This document shows positions 15,001 through 26,678 of a DNA stretch of 64,000 nucleotides, piece by piece. The notes under the pieces were generated by a model, which worked only from the letters and a program-made list of their open reading frames with translations, had not been told where the DNA came from and made no database searches. Numbering within the stretch: position 1 is the stretch's first letter; every line of letters starts with the position of its first letter. Origin of the DNA: Aquila chrysaetos chrysaetos (lineage: Eukaryota; Chordata; Aves; Accipitriformes; Accipitridae); NCBI RefSeq assembly GCF_900496995.4, contig NW_024470387.1, forward strand, positions 182,162 through 246,161, read 5' to 3'. The translations under genes and the position numbers were made by a program.

Positions 15001-15783
15001 AACATTCAAGCTACTTGCTCGAGCATGGGCAGGCTCGCAGCGATCAAAGCACACTCTCTCTTTGTCACTACAATGCCAAGGCTGGAACCTGCATTCATTT
15101 TCAAAGGAGCCTCTTAAAACACACGATGCTACAGAAGGACTGGAACTACGGCAGACAGTAATGACTGCCAATGATGCTCCACCAGAGCTCCCTGAAAGCT
15201 GCCCATGGAACACCGAAGTCCTACAGCTACTGAAACAGGTCAAGAACGAGAACAGAGCCACCTACACCTCGTGCTGATGGGCGCACCTCTGCCACCCAAA
15301 GACACCAGCCCTCGAGAGATGCCAAACTTCGGCACCCCCCAAGCCACCCTAACTGGCCCAAAGCCAGCGGGCCAGGTGGCCGCCCGGGAAAAGCTGCAAC
15401 AGCAGCAAGAAATGCTTGTTCCCTCCGAGGGCAAGACACAAGAAAGAGATCCCAACAGCAGCGCCCAAAAGTGCCGCAGCCCAGCACCCGAAAGTGCCAG
15501 AAGCACCACGCTAGAGCCAATGCACACTGCTGGAGCAGGCTTGCCAGGAGCCCAGCCCACCTGGGGACCACCGACCCCGCAGCACTCGAGGGCTCTGCGC
15601 TCCCTCCCGCTCAGGGACCCCAGCTTCCCACACCCACAAGACGATGGAGGACACATCTCTGAGCCCAGACCCCACGCTTTTCCCAACTCTACCAGAGGGT
15701 CTTCTGTCTGCCAAAAGGCACCGCACCTACCCACCCTCCTCCTCCCACCCTCACCACTGCAATGCGGTGGTCAGAAGGTGGGG
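1..15783. other. gene-free AT-richer segment (intergenic or very long intron)
   Basis: I read both strands and found no ORF with credible protein similarity, no exon with matching splice phase and no tRNA or rRNA. The open frames are short, low in complexity and lack domain motifs. Small features are a TCC triplet run near 5.0 kb (minus-strand Glu codons) and scattered A-rich or T-rich tracts. The segment could be intergenic, or it could be the first intron of a minus-strand gene starting in the CpG-rich region near 23.7 kb; the sequence does not decide between these. Confidence 0.6.
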
Positions 15784-16215
15784 TGTGGGAGAAATTGTGG
15801 GAGGACGAAGGAAACTGCACAAGGCACAACTGTTTTAAGTTTACTAACTGCACAAAGGCACAATTATTATGAGCTTGCTGAAGAATGCACAAAAAGTAGA
15901 ACAAGGTCGGGCGTACGCAACTGATAACAGGAGAGCGATGTGACTGAAGACAGAGTGCAAGACAGCATGCAGGTGGAGGAAACTATTCGCGTGATTAGAG
16001 GACTTTATCCAATTAGACTATTGTTTAAGCACGTGAACGGCACATGTTAACCAATCAACAAATGGCTTATGCGTGAGTAGATACTAGAAACATATATAAC
16101 CGAGTGTTGCGCAGTTAATAAATGGAGAAATCGTTTGATCCACAGTATCTGTGTTGGTCCGTTTTCTCCCCAGGGCAAGTCCCTGGCGATGTGTCGTTTT
16201 CCCTAGATTGTGGCA
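15784..16215 (+). mobile_element. putative solo LTR or LTR remnant of an avian endogenous retrovirus
   Basis: The segment is laid out like an LTR promoter: a CCAAT box at 16051-16055, a TATA box (TATATAA) at 16093-16099 and a polyadenylation hexamer AATAAA at 16117-16122, just downstream of the TATA as expected for an R region. It begins with TGTGGGAGAAATTG and contains a run of CACAA-rich U3-like direct repeats. A TGGCAGCGG string near 16210 could mark a primer site. I could not find a target duplication or internal coding region, so both boundaries are approximate. The alternative is an ordinary TATA promoter. Confidence 0.4.
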
Positions 16216-19200
16216 GCGGAGAAAGTGCGACAGTGGGGGATGTGTGGAGGCGGCTTGGGTGCAGCGTTGGAGGGTCTTTACAGCCCGAGACCGCAGCAAG
16301 GACATAAAACATACCAACTCCAACCCTTTGCATTGAGATTTCCTAAACCCATACTGAAATAAGTATAAACAAAAAAGCAAGAGCCTGTGAAAATGCGTTT
16401 GTGAACAGATGGAGGCTGAACATTAAAATCACTGTTTTGCCAACCAGGAGGATATAATATCGACACCTTCAAGGACATACCATTTCTTAACGTAACACCG
16501 TTATGTAGCACCATTCACCATTTTCTGTTTTAATTTCTCATTTACTATGTGGACTTTGGATGAAAACTAAAACTTGACAGAAAGACAAGAAGCCAAGGTT
16601 AGACAGTAGTTTTATTAGTTAACTGAAACTGCATTACGTGGGGATACGTAAAGCTTTCTGTAATTAGAGCACTTTGAGTCAGTCTTGAGCAATCAGTGCA
16701 AACAAGAAAAATATCCTTAAGATGAAGCTGGCTGTTGGCTGCTACAGCCTCTGTAGAACCAGTAGATTTCGGCCCAAAGCCTGCTCTATAGAGAGGAAAA
16801 CAATTTAATTTTTTCTCCAAACTCAGACACTGTCATTTTTGGATGAACTGCTGTTTCAACCAAACAAAATAACTACGATGAATAAATCTTCCTGGCACTT
16901 CCAGAGGCTGCCGCAGCTACCAGAAAATACAGCATCCCCTTTTCCACAAAAACATACCAAATTTTCTGATTCATGTTAAAGCTTTGAAATAAATTTACTG
17001 TTTGAAATAAACTTAGTTTAGCAAATCATAGGAAACACTAGCCTTAATAAAGACTATGGTCTCCCCTCCTACTGCCTGATCCCCAGCTGCACTCAAGGCA
17101 GCTCCTGCCCAGTTCATCTCAACTGCACACAATAAACCCCAAGCCTCTGACAGTCCACTGGCGTAGTTTATTCCCAAGCAACATCAGCTGCCGGGCAAGC
17201 AGATTACCTGCCCCCAGATCCACCTTCACCTTTTAGAGTACTGGCAAGAAAATTTCTTGCTATAATAGGGCACTGCGCGTCCCAAGCAGGGACGGTTCTA
17301 GCAGACCTCCTTGCTCCCTCGGTGCTGAAAAGCCAGGACTCCGGAGCAAGGACAAGGACAGGCAAAGGCAGCGTGTTGAGCTGGGGTCGGCACACCAGGG
17401 AAGGGACCAGTGCAGTGAGCAGTAACCCCAGCACAGCCCCTTCTCCGGCATTTAGGTGTTTATTAGGCGATAACACATACCATAAAAGCTGCCTGTGTGT
17501 TTGTTCACAAATCCAAGTCAGAGAATCTCAGGAGACATGTATTCGCATGGGATACTGAACTAGGTCAGCTTGGGGAATACTTCACACATCAAGGTCATTC
17601 TTGCCCAAGTTTGGGGCAATCTTCATTCACTTGCAAAACTGTGGCAAACGTTACAGATCTCTGCACATCACTCTTTATGGGTATGGCGCCGATGCTGCAG
17701 CACCCTTCCTCCCCAGGGACACAGGCCATCCTGCATGCTGTTCGCAGCCATAGCTTTGTTAGGACTCACAACGATTGTCTGGTAGCTGCCCAAACTTTCG
17801 ATGTAATAATCATCATTACAGAAAAACTATCATAAAAAGGCCAAGGAATATTGAGTTTAGAACCTTCAGACTTTTTGCTGAAATCTGGGATAAGAAACAG
17901 TCCACGCACCAAGTAGCTTGAACACTAACAGCTTACTCAGTTTAAGCAAACTGAGCAGAAAGTTTCAAAAACCTGCAGAAAACTCCCCACTATTTATTCA
18001 GGAAGAGCAAAATTCCATCTTAGTGTATTTTTTTATATATATATATTTTATATACACACACACATCTCCCCATGAAATTGCTTCAGCAAAGCTTCCTTTT
18101 GATTTATAAGCAGCTTAGTTTTCCAGCAAACCTGTGTTCAGAAAAGAAATTTTAAAAATGGCACTTCAGGGTTCTGTCTTATATTGTGTCAATATAAATC
18201 CAGATCGAGTTTGCTGAGTTTAAGACTTTTTTAATTAAACTCTAAGCTATGCATACTCCCCCAGGTGACCTGGAAGCCAGCCTGGGTTCTTTTCTATTCT
18301 TGCCTGAGAAGTGGAACGATTGCAAGGAGAACTCGATCTGCCCAGTTATACCTCTACCAGCTCCCTCCTCTTTGAGGTTTGCTCTCGGTTATGAAAGTCA
18401 GCACTGTTCAGTGTGACGGGCAGGTATATGAAAGGCAAATTTCAGCCCTGTGGTTGGTGCAAGAGCCAGAGCAAATCTCAACTCCAGCTCCTGTTCCAGC
18501 ACTGCTAGTAGGAATACAGTCTTATTTCTGTCTCCCAAGAGCCACCTATATGGGCCAATAATACAGAGGAGAATCTGCTGAGCCATTAAAAACCTTAATT
18601 AAAGTTCTCCTTTGCAATGACATCCAGTAACAGATGACTGATACTGTGTTATAGTGAGACTGAAGCCCACCACACTGACCGCTACTTCCCCATAAATTCT
18701 TCATATTTTCCATGTGTCCATATCCCAACATGTACCATTTTATATTTAGACTGTGTCTTTTTGGAGCACAGAGCATTGCTCGTCCTGTCCCCATACACCT
18801 ACGGCACAGGAAGGTTCTCATCTGCAGCTCGGGCTGCTGCAGACCACAGCAATGCAGGCACTAGACCAGCCACACAGCCGCTCCTCTATTAGAGGCATTC
18901 ACCACCTAAAATAAAGCACTTTAGCCTGTGTCGCTTGTAAACAACATAATCCAATGTGTTTTGGTGTTTGAACCACGACTGCCTGACGATAAGAGACAGG
19001 GCTTGCAGGGACAGGCACCACCTTTGAAGAGAAAGCAGAAAACACCCAAATCTCGTGCCCCCGCACCCCAGCGCTTGGCACAGCACCCAGGACACAACAG
19101 CAGCTCGCCCACTGAAAGCCACGCTGCCACCCGAGCACCAGGAGAAAAGTTTTCCAGACCCCTCGCCTATTCAAAAACAGGTCATCAGAACCGGGTGTCC

Positions 19201-22200
19201 GGCGCAACGCTACCGAACACCAGCCCCACACGCAGCCAGGCCGCTGGAGGAGGGGACGCAGCCATCGCCCAAGCCCAGCATCACGCTTGCCGCAGGGCAC
19301 CCACCCCAAATTTCCAAGCCAGAATGGATCCAAGGCACTAGGACCCGGCGGGGAGGCGCTGCGAGCCTGCGCCCTGCACAGCTGCACCACTGCACAGCCT
19401 CAGCCGCACCGCAGCCGAGCCAGGCAGCCGCCGCTCAAGGACGCAGGAGCACCCTCCGGTTGATGTTTCTTACACCACAAATTTAATTCTTTTCTTTTTA
19501 GCTAAAACCGAAACTCTCCGGATTGCAATCAATACACCAGCAGCACCGCCCGGGAGACGGTAACCCTGGCAACGGACCGAAAAGCAAAGGATGCTGCGGA
19601 CCAGCCCCGGCTCCCCGGTAGCAGGAGGTCAGTCGATTTTAGCTCATCTCCATCAAATCAACTCATTCATTATTTCACAGCTGAGCACCCTTCCGCAGTC
19701 ACCCAGTCGCAGCCATCAGCGCGTCTGTGCCGTTTCGCCTTCCCTGGGTTTAATGACATCAAGAAAAGCTGATTTAAATATATGCCTGCTCTGCTTTACT
19801 GCTCAAAGATTTAGAACAACCAAAACTGTTTGTCCCTTGTGAGACTTTGACCAGCTGCCCGAAAAGCAGCTGGTGCATTTCAGCGCGCATACAACTGCCT
19901 TTGCTTTCTCTTCTGAGCAATTATCATCCTTAACAAACTTCTCTCCTTCACTCGTTACGGAATTCCTGGCCAGCAAGCCCCCTTTCCCTCACAGGGCAGG
20001 TAACTGAGGGCACCCACAGCGAGGCACAATGCCCCCTCTCACCGATCTGCGGTGGCATTCTCTGGGGCTGCGAGTCATTTTACCATCCATAAAAAACAAT
20101 CAGTCAAAAACCTGGCAGAAGAGCATTCCTCACTGCACCAGGAGGAAGATCTAGCCAAAGAGCTGCGTGCCTAGCTACGACAGTCCCTGCGTGTTCACGG
20201 CCCATTTTCTTCCTTACTGTTTTGCATTCTTTAGGTGTTTTTCAAAGAAACAAGACAGACTTGCAAACTCTTTAGGAATGGGTGCAAAACCCCGTGCAAT
20301 TTAGCTTCCGCAAGTCCCGCTTGGTATTTGGGCCTTTATTGTGCATTAGTACAACACAACTGCCCAAAGGAAAGCCTCAGTTCCCAAAGCTGTAGCTCCT
20401 GAAGCCTCCCTTCTATTAAAAATAAACTAAAATTGCTCATTGCTCCCCCTCAAACATTTCTAAGGAACTTAAAAGTGCCTTGCGTTTAATTTAGCAAGAC
20501 ACCCTCCTGAGCGCCTGTGAAGTAGGTCACAGTCACTGTCTCAGCTTCATGTTTGGGAACTGAGGGAGAAAGAAAAGGAAAGAAGAAATTGGTCCAAGGT
20601 CACACAGCAAGACCTTGACAGGATCTTAAAAAAAAAAAACCCAAACATAACACCCACATCCTATTTAAAGACCAGCCCTTCCTGGTGAAGTCAACGGCTA
20701 ACAGCAGGGAGCTCCACCAGGCATAGCGCAGGGAATCTCACGCCGAACATAAATGAACTAGGAGTTTTGTTAACAAAAACACAAGCAGCACTGTGCTGTG
20801 CTGAGTTTTGTGCTCGTCTCTGCAACGCTGCAGAATGCAATGACTCTATGCACAGAGAGGTTTTGCTTGATGCACACTGCAGGAGCTTATCCTGTCTGTG
20901 AAACCAGCCGTGATTTACTGACGTAGCATGTTGTCAGCAAAGCCACAAAGAAAGGTATAATTTAGTGAGAAGTAGTTTAGAATCAAGAGGCTCTCACCTG
21001 GCAGAGCCGCTGGGCGCAGCCAGAGGGAACGACCCCCAGACAGTTCAGCTGCAACAGAACAGCAGCGTGTCACCACCCAAAACTTACTGCCTCGACACAA
21101 TGAAAGACCCATTTAATAGCAAAAGCCTGGCACAGCTCCTCAGCTCACATGCACCTGGCAAATGTTTTGGGGAAACTCCTCTGGGGGAGGCTGGCGGAGT
21201 AGGCAGCAACGCCAGTAAGCAGGGAAGAGGGATTACACTGGTGTCTCCGGGAAGGGAACACAGTAGCGCCAGGACCGGGTCTCCTCTCTGAGGGTTTGCA
21301 CCCTCTTGGAGCACCGCTTTACCCCTGGAGCAGAGACACGGCTCTCTCCTTCACACATCCACCTCTCTGCACTGCCGGGGCACGGGACTGGCTCTTCCAC
21401 TGCCCCCAGCACGAGGTCACGACAGACGTGGGGTGATGCCGCGGCAGTGCCAGCGGTGCAAGGCAGTACCACCGCAGCCATGGTACGCTTGGGCTGAGCG
21501 TGAGGGACGCTCCGTGACACAGTTCAAACATGGGGCTTGTGTCCCTCACATTGCAGAGGGGAAAATTAGTTCCTTCAAAGGCAAAAGCAAATGCATTGAT
21601 CAGAAAAATTGAAGACACTGATTAAACACAGCAATGCTAAGCACCAGTGTTACACGTGGGCAGACACACAGCTTTTAAAACACACCCTACAACCTTGTGG
21701 ACTACAAACGGAAGTACGTGGCCCAGCCTTAATTTGATCAATTATTCAAATATTCTCCTGACTAACGAGGGCTCCAGTTTGTACTTTCATGTACCCAAGA
21801 GACAGAATTCTCAGCTAGAAAAGCTATAGCGGATCTTTACTAGACTACATGAAAGGAAATATTTGGCCATAGCAATTCTGCTTTTCTTCTTGGCTGCTAA
21901 ACAGCCATAATGCACAGATGCAAATTAGCCCACTTATCAATTATCCAAAGGCTGAGTCACTCCTGCCCCTCCTCCAAATCCAAATTTTTCCAATCCAAAA
22001 GCTGGCCCCTCCAGCTTGTGCAATTTACACTCCTTCTTAAATGCTATTTCTTAAATCTTCTCTTCATTTCTCATAATGTTTTGGCTCAACCTTTAATTTC
22101 AAACCAGTATTTCATGCAGATGGGGAAGATGCAGGTTATCCATATGAACTTCCCGTTCCCCAGCACAGACACCTTCCCAGGTCAAAGCAGCTCTGCAAGC

Positions 22201-22880
22201 AGTACCTGCTGCCAGGAGGGGCTGGAAACCACGCTCTGCTCAGAAGCGAGATTTCCTTGTGTTTCACAAATAAGAACCTCCAGCTTGGTGAACATTTAAA
22301 GTTAACGTTAAGGGTTACGACTGCAAAACAAGCTCTGTCTTTACTGTGCTAGCAGAGGAGTTTCCACAGGCAATCCACAATGACTGTGTTATTTTTTTTC
22401 CTGTGGTGCAGATTCCTTCATCCCAAACGACTCTGCCATGGAACTGTTCTGCCACACCCTGTGCAAGGAAGCCGGCCCACATTTCTCAGACGGACTGAAG
22501 GTTTCCAGCACCACACTGAGGAAAAAGGTGAATTACACTGGAAACAAACCCCAAAACATGTAGCTACAAACAGCAGTTGATTAAAGAGAAAGGTGACACT
22601 TTTTTCAAAAAAAAAAAGTTTAATGTGAGTGTCTCTGAATACTGACAGCTCTGCTCCTGTAACACTCCTCGAGGCCCACCAGCCTCTTGGACCTGCCCTC
22701 ATCGGTCTTTCTATTTGCTGCTGGAAACATTTGCATGAAACAGAATCTTTGTTTCTAGAGGCGACTCACGTGTTTAGTTCCTGGTCTCAGACCACCGCTG
22801 CCGTTACCTGCAAAGGTTTCCTTCTTCCAAATGACCAACCCCCCAGAGCCGGGCAATGCTGTCAGGGCCGTAGGCGCTTG
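16216..22880. other. gene-free AT-richer segment
   Basis: No supported exon or RNA gene was seen on either strand. A TA/CA dinucleotide microsatellite lies at about 18030-18064, and poly-A or poly-T tracts are scattered through it. Base composition begins to rise in GC towards the right end. As with the left part of the window, it may be intergenic or intronic. Confidence 0.55.
18030..18064. repeat. TA/CA dinucleotide microsatellite
   Basis: A short (TA)n tract runs into (CA)n, interrupted by a few T residues. It is an ordinary simple repeat. Confidence 0.8.
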
Positions 22881-23870
22881 CAACACAACAAACGGCTGTG
22901 CCCAGCCTACCCCAGCAGCGCTGCAGCCCACCGAGGGGTCAGGGGGGCTCCAGAGCAGGGGAGGGGAATAAAGATTCTGCCCGCAGCACCGCTGTGAGCC
23001 CCACGCTGCCTGTGCGAGCACAGTGCCGGCAACAGGGAACCCAAGGTGAGGGGCTCAGTGCCCACCAGGACAGGTGCTCCCCTCCCCACAGAGCCGCTCC
23101 CCACCTCTGTGGTGGTGGGGGGGCCCAGATGATGGGGAACCTTGAGCTACCCCACGGGGGGGGGGGGGGGGGCAACAGAGCCAGGACGCAGCCCTGCTCT
23201 GTCGCTGCCAGTCCCCCCACTCAGCACAGCCCCCCCAGACACCCCGTGGGGGCTGGGGTGCCCCCGCACTGCCACCCCCCAGACACCACATGGGGGCTGG
23301 AGTACCCCAGCACTGCGCCCCCCACAGACACCCCATGGGGGCTGGAGTACCCCAGCACTGCCCCCCCCACCCCCCAGACACCCCACAGGGGTTGGGGTCC
23401 CCCAGCACCAACCTTCAGCCTCTGCTCCGCTTCAGGGGGAGCACCCCAACACCAAGCCCCCAGCCCACGGGAGGGAATGCCCCCCCCAACCAACACCAAC
23501 CCCACACCCCCGCCACGGGGAGGGACACACTTCGCCCACCCCAGCACCGACCACCCCTCGCACAGCCTCCCACGCACCTCAGCACCGACACAACACTCCC
23601 CCAAAAACATACACACACCGGGGTGGGGGGAATTTCCTTTCATTTCATTTCATTTCCTCCCTCCCCCCCCAACAAGGCTGCGCCCGGTACCTACCGCCCG
23701 GCCGCTCCCCAGCGCCGCCTCAACCGGCCGCCGCGAGGCCCCCGCGAGGCCCCCGCGAGGCCCCCGCAGGCTGCCCGCCTCTCCACCTCACCCCCACCGC
23801 CCCGCCGGCCGAGCTTCACGTCAGGCACGACACAGGGCAACCCTCGGGGGAGGGGGGGGCGTTAAGGAGG
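22881..23870. other. GC-rich, CpG-rich segment at the composition boundary
   Basis: The sequence switches abruptly to C-rich and G-rich DNA with a 17-base G run at 23156-23172, a four-copy minisatellite and dense CpG after 23.68 kb. The long open frames here come from biased composition (Pro, Gly, Arg and His strings) and are not genes. A minus-strand donor-like site (GTAGGT, intron starting at 23694) could end a non-coding first exon of a divergent gene, but no coding exon of such a gene was found to the left. Confidence 0.6.
23230..23412. repeat. minisatellite, about four copies of a roughly 50-bp GC-rich unit
   Basis: Successive copies share the core CAGACACCCCATGGGGGCTG followed by a variant of GTACCCCAGCACTGC. 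The copies differ by substitutions and by the length of the C runs that join them. The core contains the small palindrome CCCCATGGGG. The tandem structure gives rise to repeated peptide-like shadows that should not be read as protein. Confidence 0.85.
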
Positions 23871-23894
23871 GCGGCGATAGGGAGGCCCTCTCCC

Positions 23895-24061
23895 CGCAAC
23901 GCTCATGCGCAGCCGAGGTAGCGAAGCCGAACCGGGCAGGCCGCGCTATGGCGGGGGCGAAGGGATATAAAGGGCGGCGGGGCGGGCCCTGGGGCCCGGC
24001 AGAATGGGGTGCGGCGGGGTTAGGGCCGGGCAAGGAAGTGGGACGGAACGCGGAACCGCCG
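23895..24061 (+). promoter_or_regulatory. promoter and non-coding first exon of the LRR gene
   Basis: A CpG-rich stretch carries an NRF1-like site (TCATGCGCAG, 23903-23912) and a good TATA box (TATAAA, 23966-23971). Transcription is expected near 23995. A strong donor (GTAAGT) begins at 24062, giving an untranslated first exon ending at 24061 that joins the acceptor before 24430. A TATA box inside a CpG island is uncommon, but the spacing to the donor makes this promoter the natural one for the downstream gene. Confidence 0.6.
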
Positions 24062-24096
24062 GTAAGTGCTCCAGGGATCACCACCACCGCCCCCCG

Positions 24097-24150
24097 CCAT
24101 TCCTCCCCGTCTCGGCGGGGCCCGGGCCCCGCTGAGACGGGGAGGAATGG
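24097..24150. repeat. 54-bp near-perfect palindrome in intron 1 of the LRR gene
   Basis: The two 27-base halves meet at CCC|GGG (24123/24124) and are reverse complements apart from one mismatched pair. Pairing can resume outside a further mismatch, with CCCCC at 24091-24095 facing GGGGG at 24152-24156. The palindrome starts 35 bases after the intron 1 donor, so the pre-mRNA could form a very stable hairpin next to the 5' splice site. Confidence 0.9.
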
Positions 24151-24436
24151 GGGGGGAACGGGATGTTTGGCCCGTGCTGCCACGTTTTTTTCCCCCAAAA
24201 CCCGAGCAGACCCCCTGGGCCTGGCTGAAGGCCGCACACACACCCAGGCAGGCTTTTCTCTGCCCGTTTTTTTTTTCTGCATAAACGGGTTTTAAAGCTC
24301 CCCCAAAATAAACTCGGGCCTTAAGAAGTCGAGGTGCCCGCTGCGGCTCAAATAGCTCAGGGCCCGTGGTTAGCTCTGAATCTGGCTTGGCCGGAGCCCA
24401 CCGTGCTCAACCGTCTCTTTCTCCTGCAGCAGCCAG

Positions 24437-26300
24437 ATGCCCAGGAGGAAGGAGGTGCCGGCGCTGGGCAGCCTTTGCCTGCAGAGCCTGGTCCAGCACA
24501 TGCAGAGCATCTGGGTGAAGGACTACAGCGACAACTACCTGGATGAGTACCAGTTCCGCTTCGTCATGGGGCCCTTTAACGACCTGGGTGAGACATGGGG
24601 TCTGGGGATCCCCTCCATGAGGAGGAGGAGGAGGATGGGTGAGCGGTGCCGGTGTGCTCTCGCTGACCTGCGACCACCCCCACAGCTGGCAGTTTGGTGC
24701 AGGACCTGATCCGGCTGCTGGGCGAGAGCCGGCGCCTGACGCGGGCGGCACTCCACCTGCTCCTGCTGCCCCACCTGCGGGAGCTGAGCCTGCGCCCTTG
24801 CTCTGGTCTCGCCAGCAACGCCATCGGCCAGCTCATCGCCCTGCGCTGCAAGGTCAGCGGGCTGGGGGTGCCCACCGTCCGTGGGGCTGCAGTAAGGGGG
24901 GCAGGGGATGCCCACCCTCCATGGGTAGGTGCAGGGGGGGCAGAGGGGTGTCAGGGTCCCCTTCACCCTGCTGAGGGGGCTCCGTGTGCTCGCAGCAGAG
25001 CCTCAGCTCTCTGGACCTGCACGGCTGCAGCCGACTGTCGGCAGACATCCTGGTGGACCTGGCGGAGGGGCTGCCACAGCTGAGCCGCCTGGGGCTGGCG
25101 GAGACACAGGCCAACGTCCAGGTGCTCTCGGCCGTTGGCTCCTGCTGCCGGCGCCTGCAGGAGCTGGACGTGTCCCACTGCAAGAAGGTGTCCCCGCGTG
25201 CCCTGCAGCACCTGGCCTACGACCCGCTGGCACAGTCCCTCTGCTGCCCCGTGCTCCGCATCCTGCTGGCCCGCGGCCTGGAGCCCACGGAGGATGGCAG
25301 CATGGTGGCGGCGCTGGCCTTCCTGCTGCTGGCCCTGCCGTGCCTGAAGTTCCTAGCCCACGGCGCCGTGCCGGACGCCCTTCGCCTCCTCCACGGTCGG
25401 CAGCTGGACGGTATGGGGGACACCGAGGGCTTCCCCTCGCTGGAGGAGCTGGGGCGGTGGCGAGGGGCTGCCCCAGGGGGGCCCTGGCTCACCCTGCCCC
25501 TGCGGCAGGTGGAGGAGGTGGAGGAGCCCGCCCTGGCTGCCATCCATGCCGTCTGTCCCCAGGCCGAAGAGGTCAGCGTGTGGCTCGGGGACGGCCCGGG
25601 CCCGGCAGTCAGCTGGGAGCTGCTGGGCTGGGGCCGCCTGGCCCGGCTGACCCTGGGCTGTGCCGGGCGGCAGGGCCGGGTGCTGGCAGAGGTGCTGCCA
25701 CTGGCACAGAGGCTGGGCCCCCGCCTGCAGACCCTGGCCCTGCACGGCTTCTGCTGCCAGGACGAGCTCTCCTTGGCCGCCCTCCTCGCCAGCTGCCCTG
25801 GCCTGCAGGCCTTCAGCGCTGAGCTGCATGCCCCGCCAGACACTGACCCTGACAGGGAGACCCTGGCCGAGCCACCCCACTGGGACACTGACCTGCTGCC
25901 CCACGGCCTCCCCCAGCTCCAGAGCTTCTCCCTAGCCCTGGCTGGCACCACCAGCATCTTCTCGGCCCAGCACGGGCTGGCGCTGCGTGCCACGCTAGCC
26001 TCACTGCTGTGCCATGCCCCGCGCCTACAGACCCTCCGCCTGCTCGGTGTCCCCTTCCCGCTGGACTCGGTGTTCGAGACGGTGCTGGTGGCACCGGGGC
26101 CGCCCCTGCTCGAGCTGCAGGAGCTCTCGCTGGCCGAGAGCCGGGTGTCCAGCCAGACTGTGTGGCTGCTGCTGGCCTCTGAGGGCCGCCTGTGCCGCCT
26201 GGACCTGTCCCGCTGCCAGGACATCCACCGGCGGGACTACGACAGCTTCCTGCAGGCGGTGCGGAAACAGCGGCTGGATCTGGACATCGCCTGGGAGTAG
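24437..26300 (+). CDS. leucine-rich-repeat protein of unknown function, 540 aa, three coding exons
   Basis: The coding exons are 24437-24587, 24686-24852 and 24996-26300. All junctions are GT-AG, the phases match, and translation stops at TAG 26298-26300. The ATG follows an acceptor at 24428-24429. The N-terminal 40 residues are not LRR. From about residue 70 there are LRR units of the cysteine-containing (AMN1/FBXL) type, such as LRELSLRPCSGLASNAI, LSSLDLHGCSRLSADIL and LQELDVSHCKKVSPRAL, and a second block ends in LCRLDLSRCQDIH near the C-terminus. I see no F-box, transmembrane segment or signal peptide. A role as an adaptor or substrate receptor is possible by analogy only; I do not recognise the orthologue. 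The last exon is about 1.3 kb and uninterrupted. The acceptor of exon 3 could be three bases later (24999), which would drop one Gln. Confidence 0.85.
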
Positions 26301-26323
26301 CTGGTGCCGGCTGCACAGGGCTT

Positions 26324-26332
26324 TTTAATAAA
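26324..26332. terminator. overlapping convergent polyadenylation signals
   Basis: The plus strand carries AATAAA at 26327-26332, 27 bases after the LRR gene stop codon. The same bases read on the minus strand give ATTAAA (plus-strand TTTAAT, 26324-26329), suitably placed for the convergent dehydrogenase gene, whose stop is at 26679. The two mRNAs would then overlap at their 3' ends. The plus signal is well supported; the minus signal is a common variant and is inferred. Confidence 0.6.
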
Positions 26333-26678
26333 GCATTTACACCGCAGTTGTCGGCACAGTCTGTGCGCCATCACAGCGGCTGTCCTGGCACGGCTGGGCC
26401 CCGTGGCCCCTCTCCCTCTTGGGAAGGGGCTGTAGGGGCTGCGCCTGCGGGGCCCGGGGGGCTGGCTTAGGTGGGGTGACCCCCCCTCTGCTGTGCTTCG
26501 GGGTGCTGGCACCACTGGGGCTGGGGCAGCTCCCTGGTGGTGGCTGCCCCCCACCCGCATGGCACTGTCCCCCTGGCAGTATCTGACCCCGTGTCCCGGG
26601 GAGACGCGGGGACCCCAGCACAAGCGGCTGGCAGCGCCCAGTGGCACTGCCACATCCCCACGCAGAGCTGCCGCCGGC

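Noticed and set aside
23230-23412. Possible CRISPR-like regular repeats (also at 43.1, 43.7 and 58.9 kb)
   Set aside because: The repeats are contiguous minisatellites without unique spacers, in a vertebrate genome.
22898-24295. 465-codon plus-strand frame
   Set aside because: It spans the minisatellite, a G run and the LRR gene promoter. His/Pro-rich composition is the only feature.
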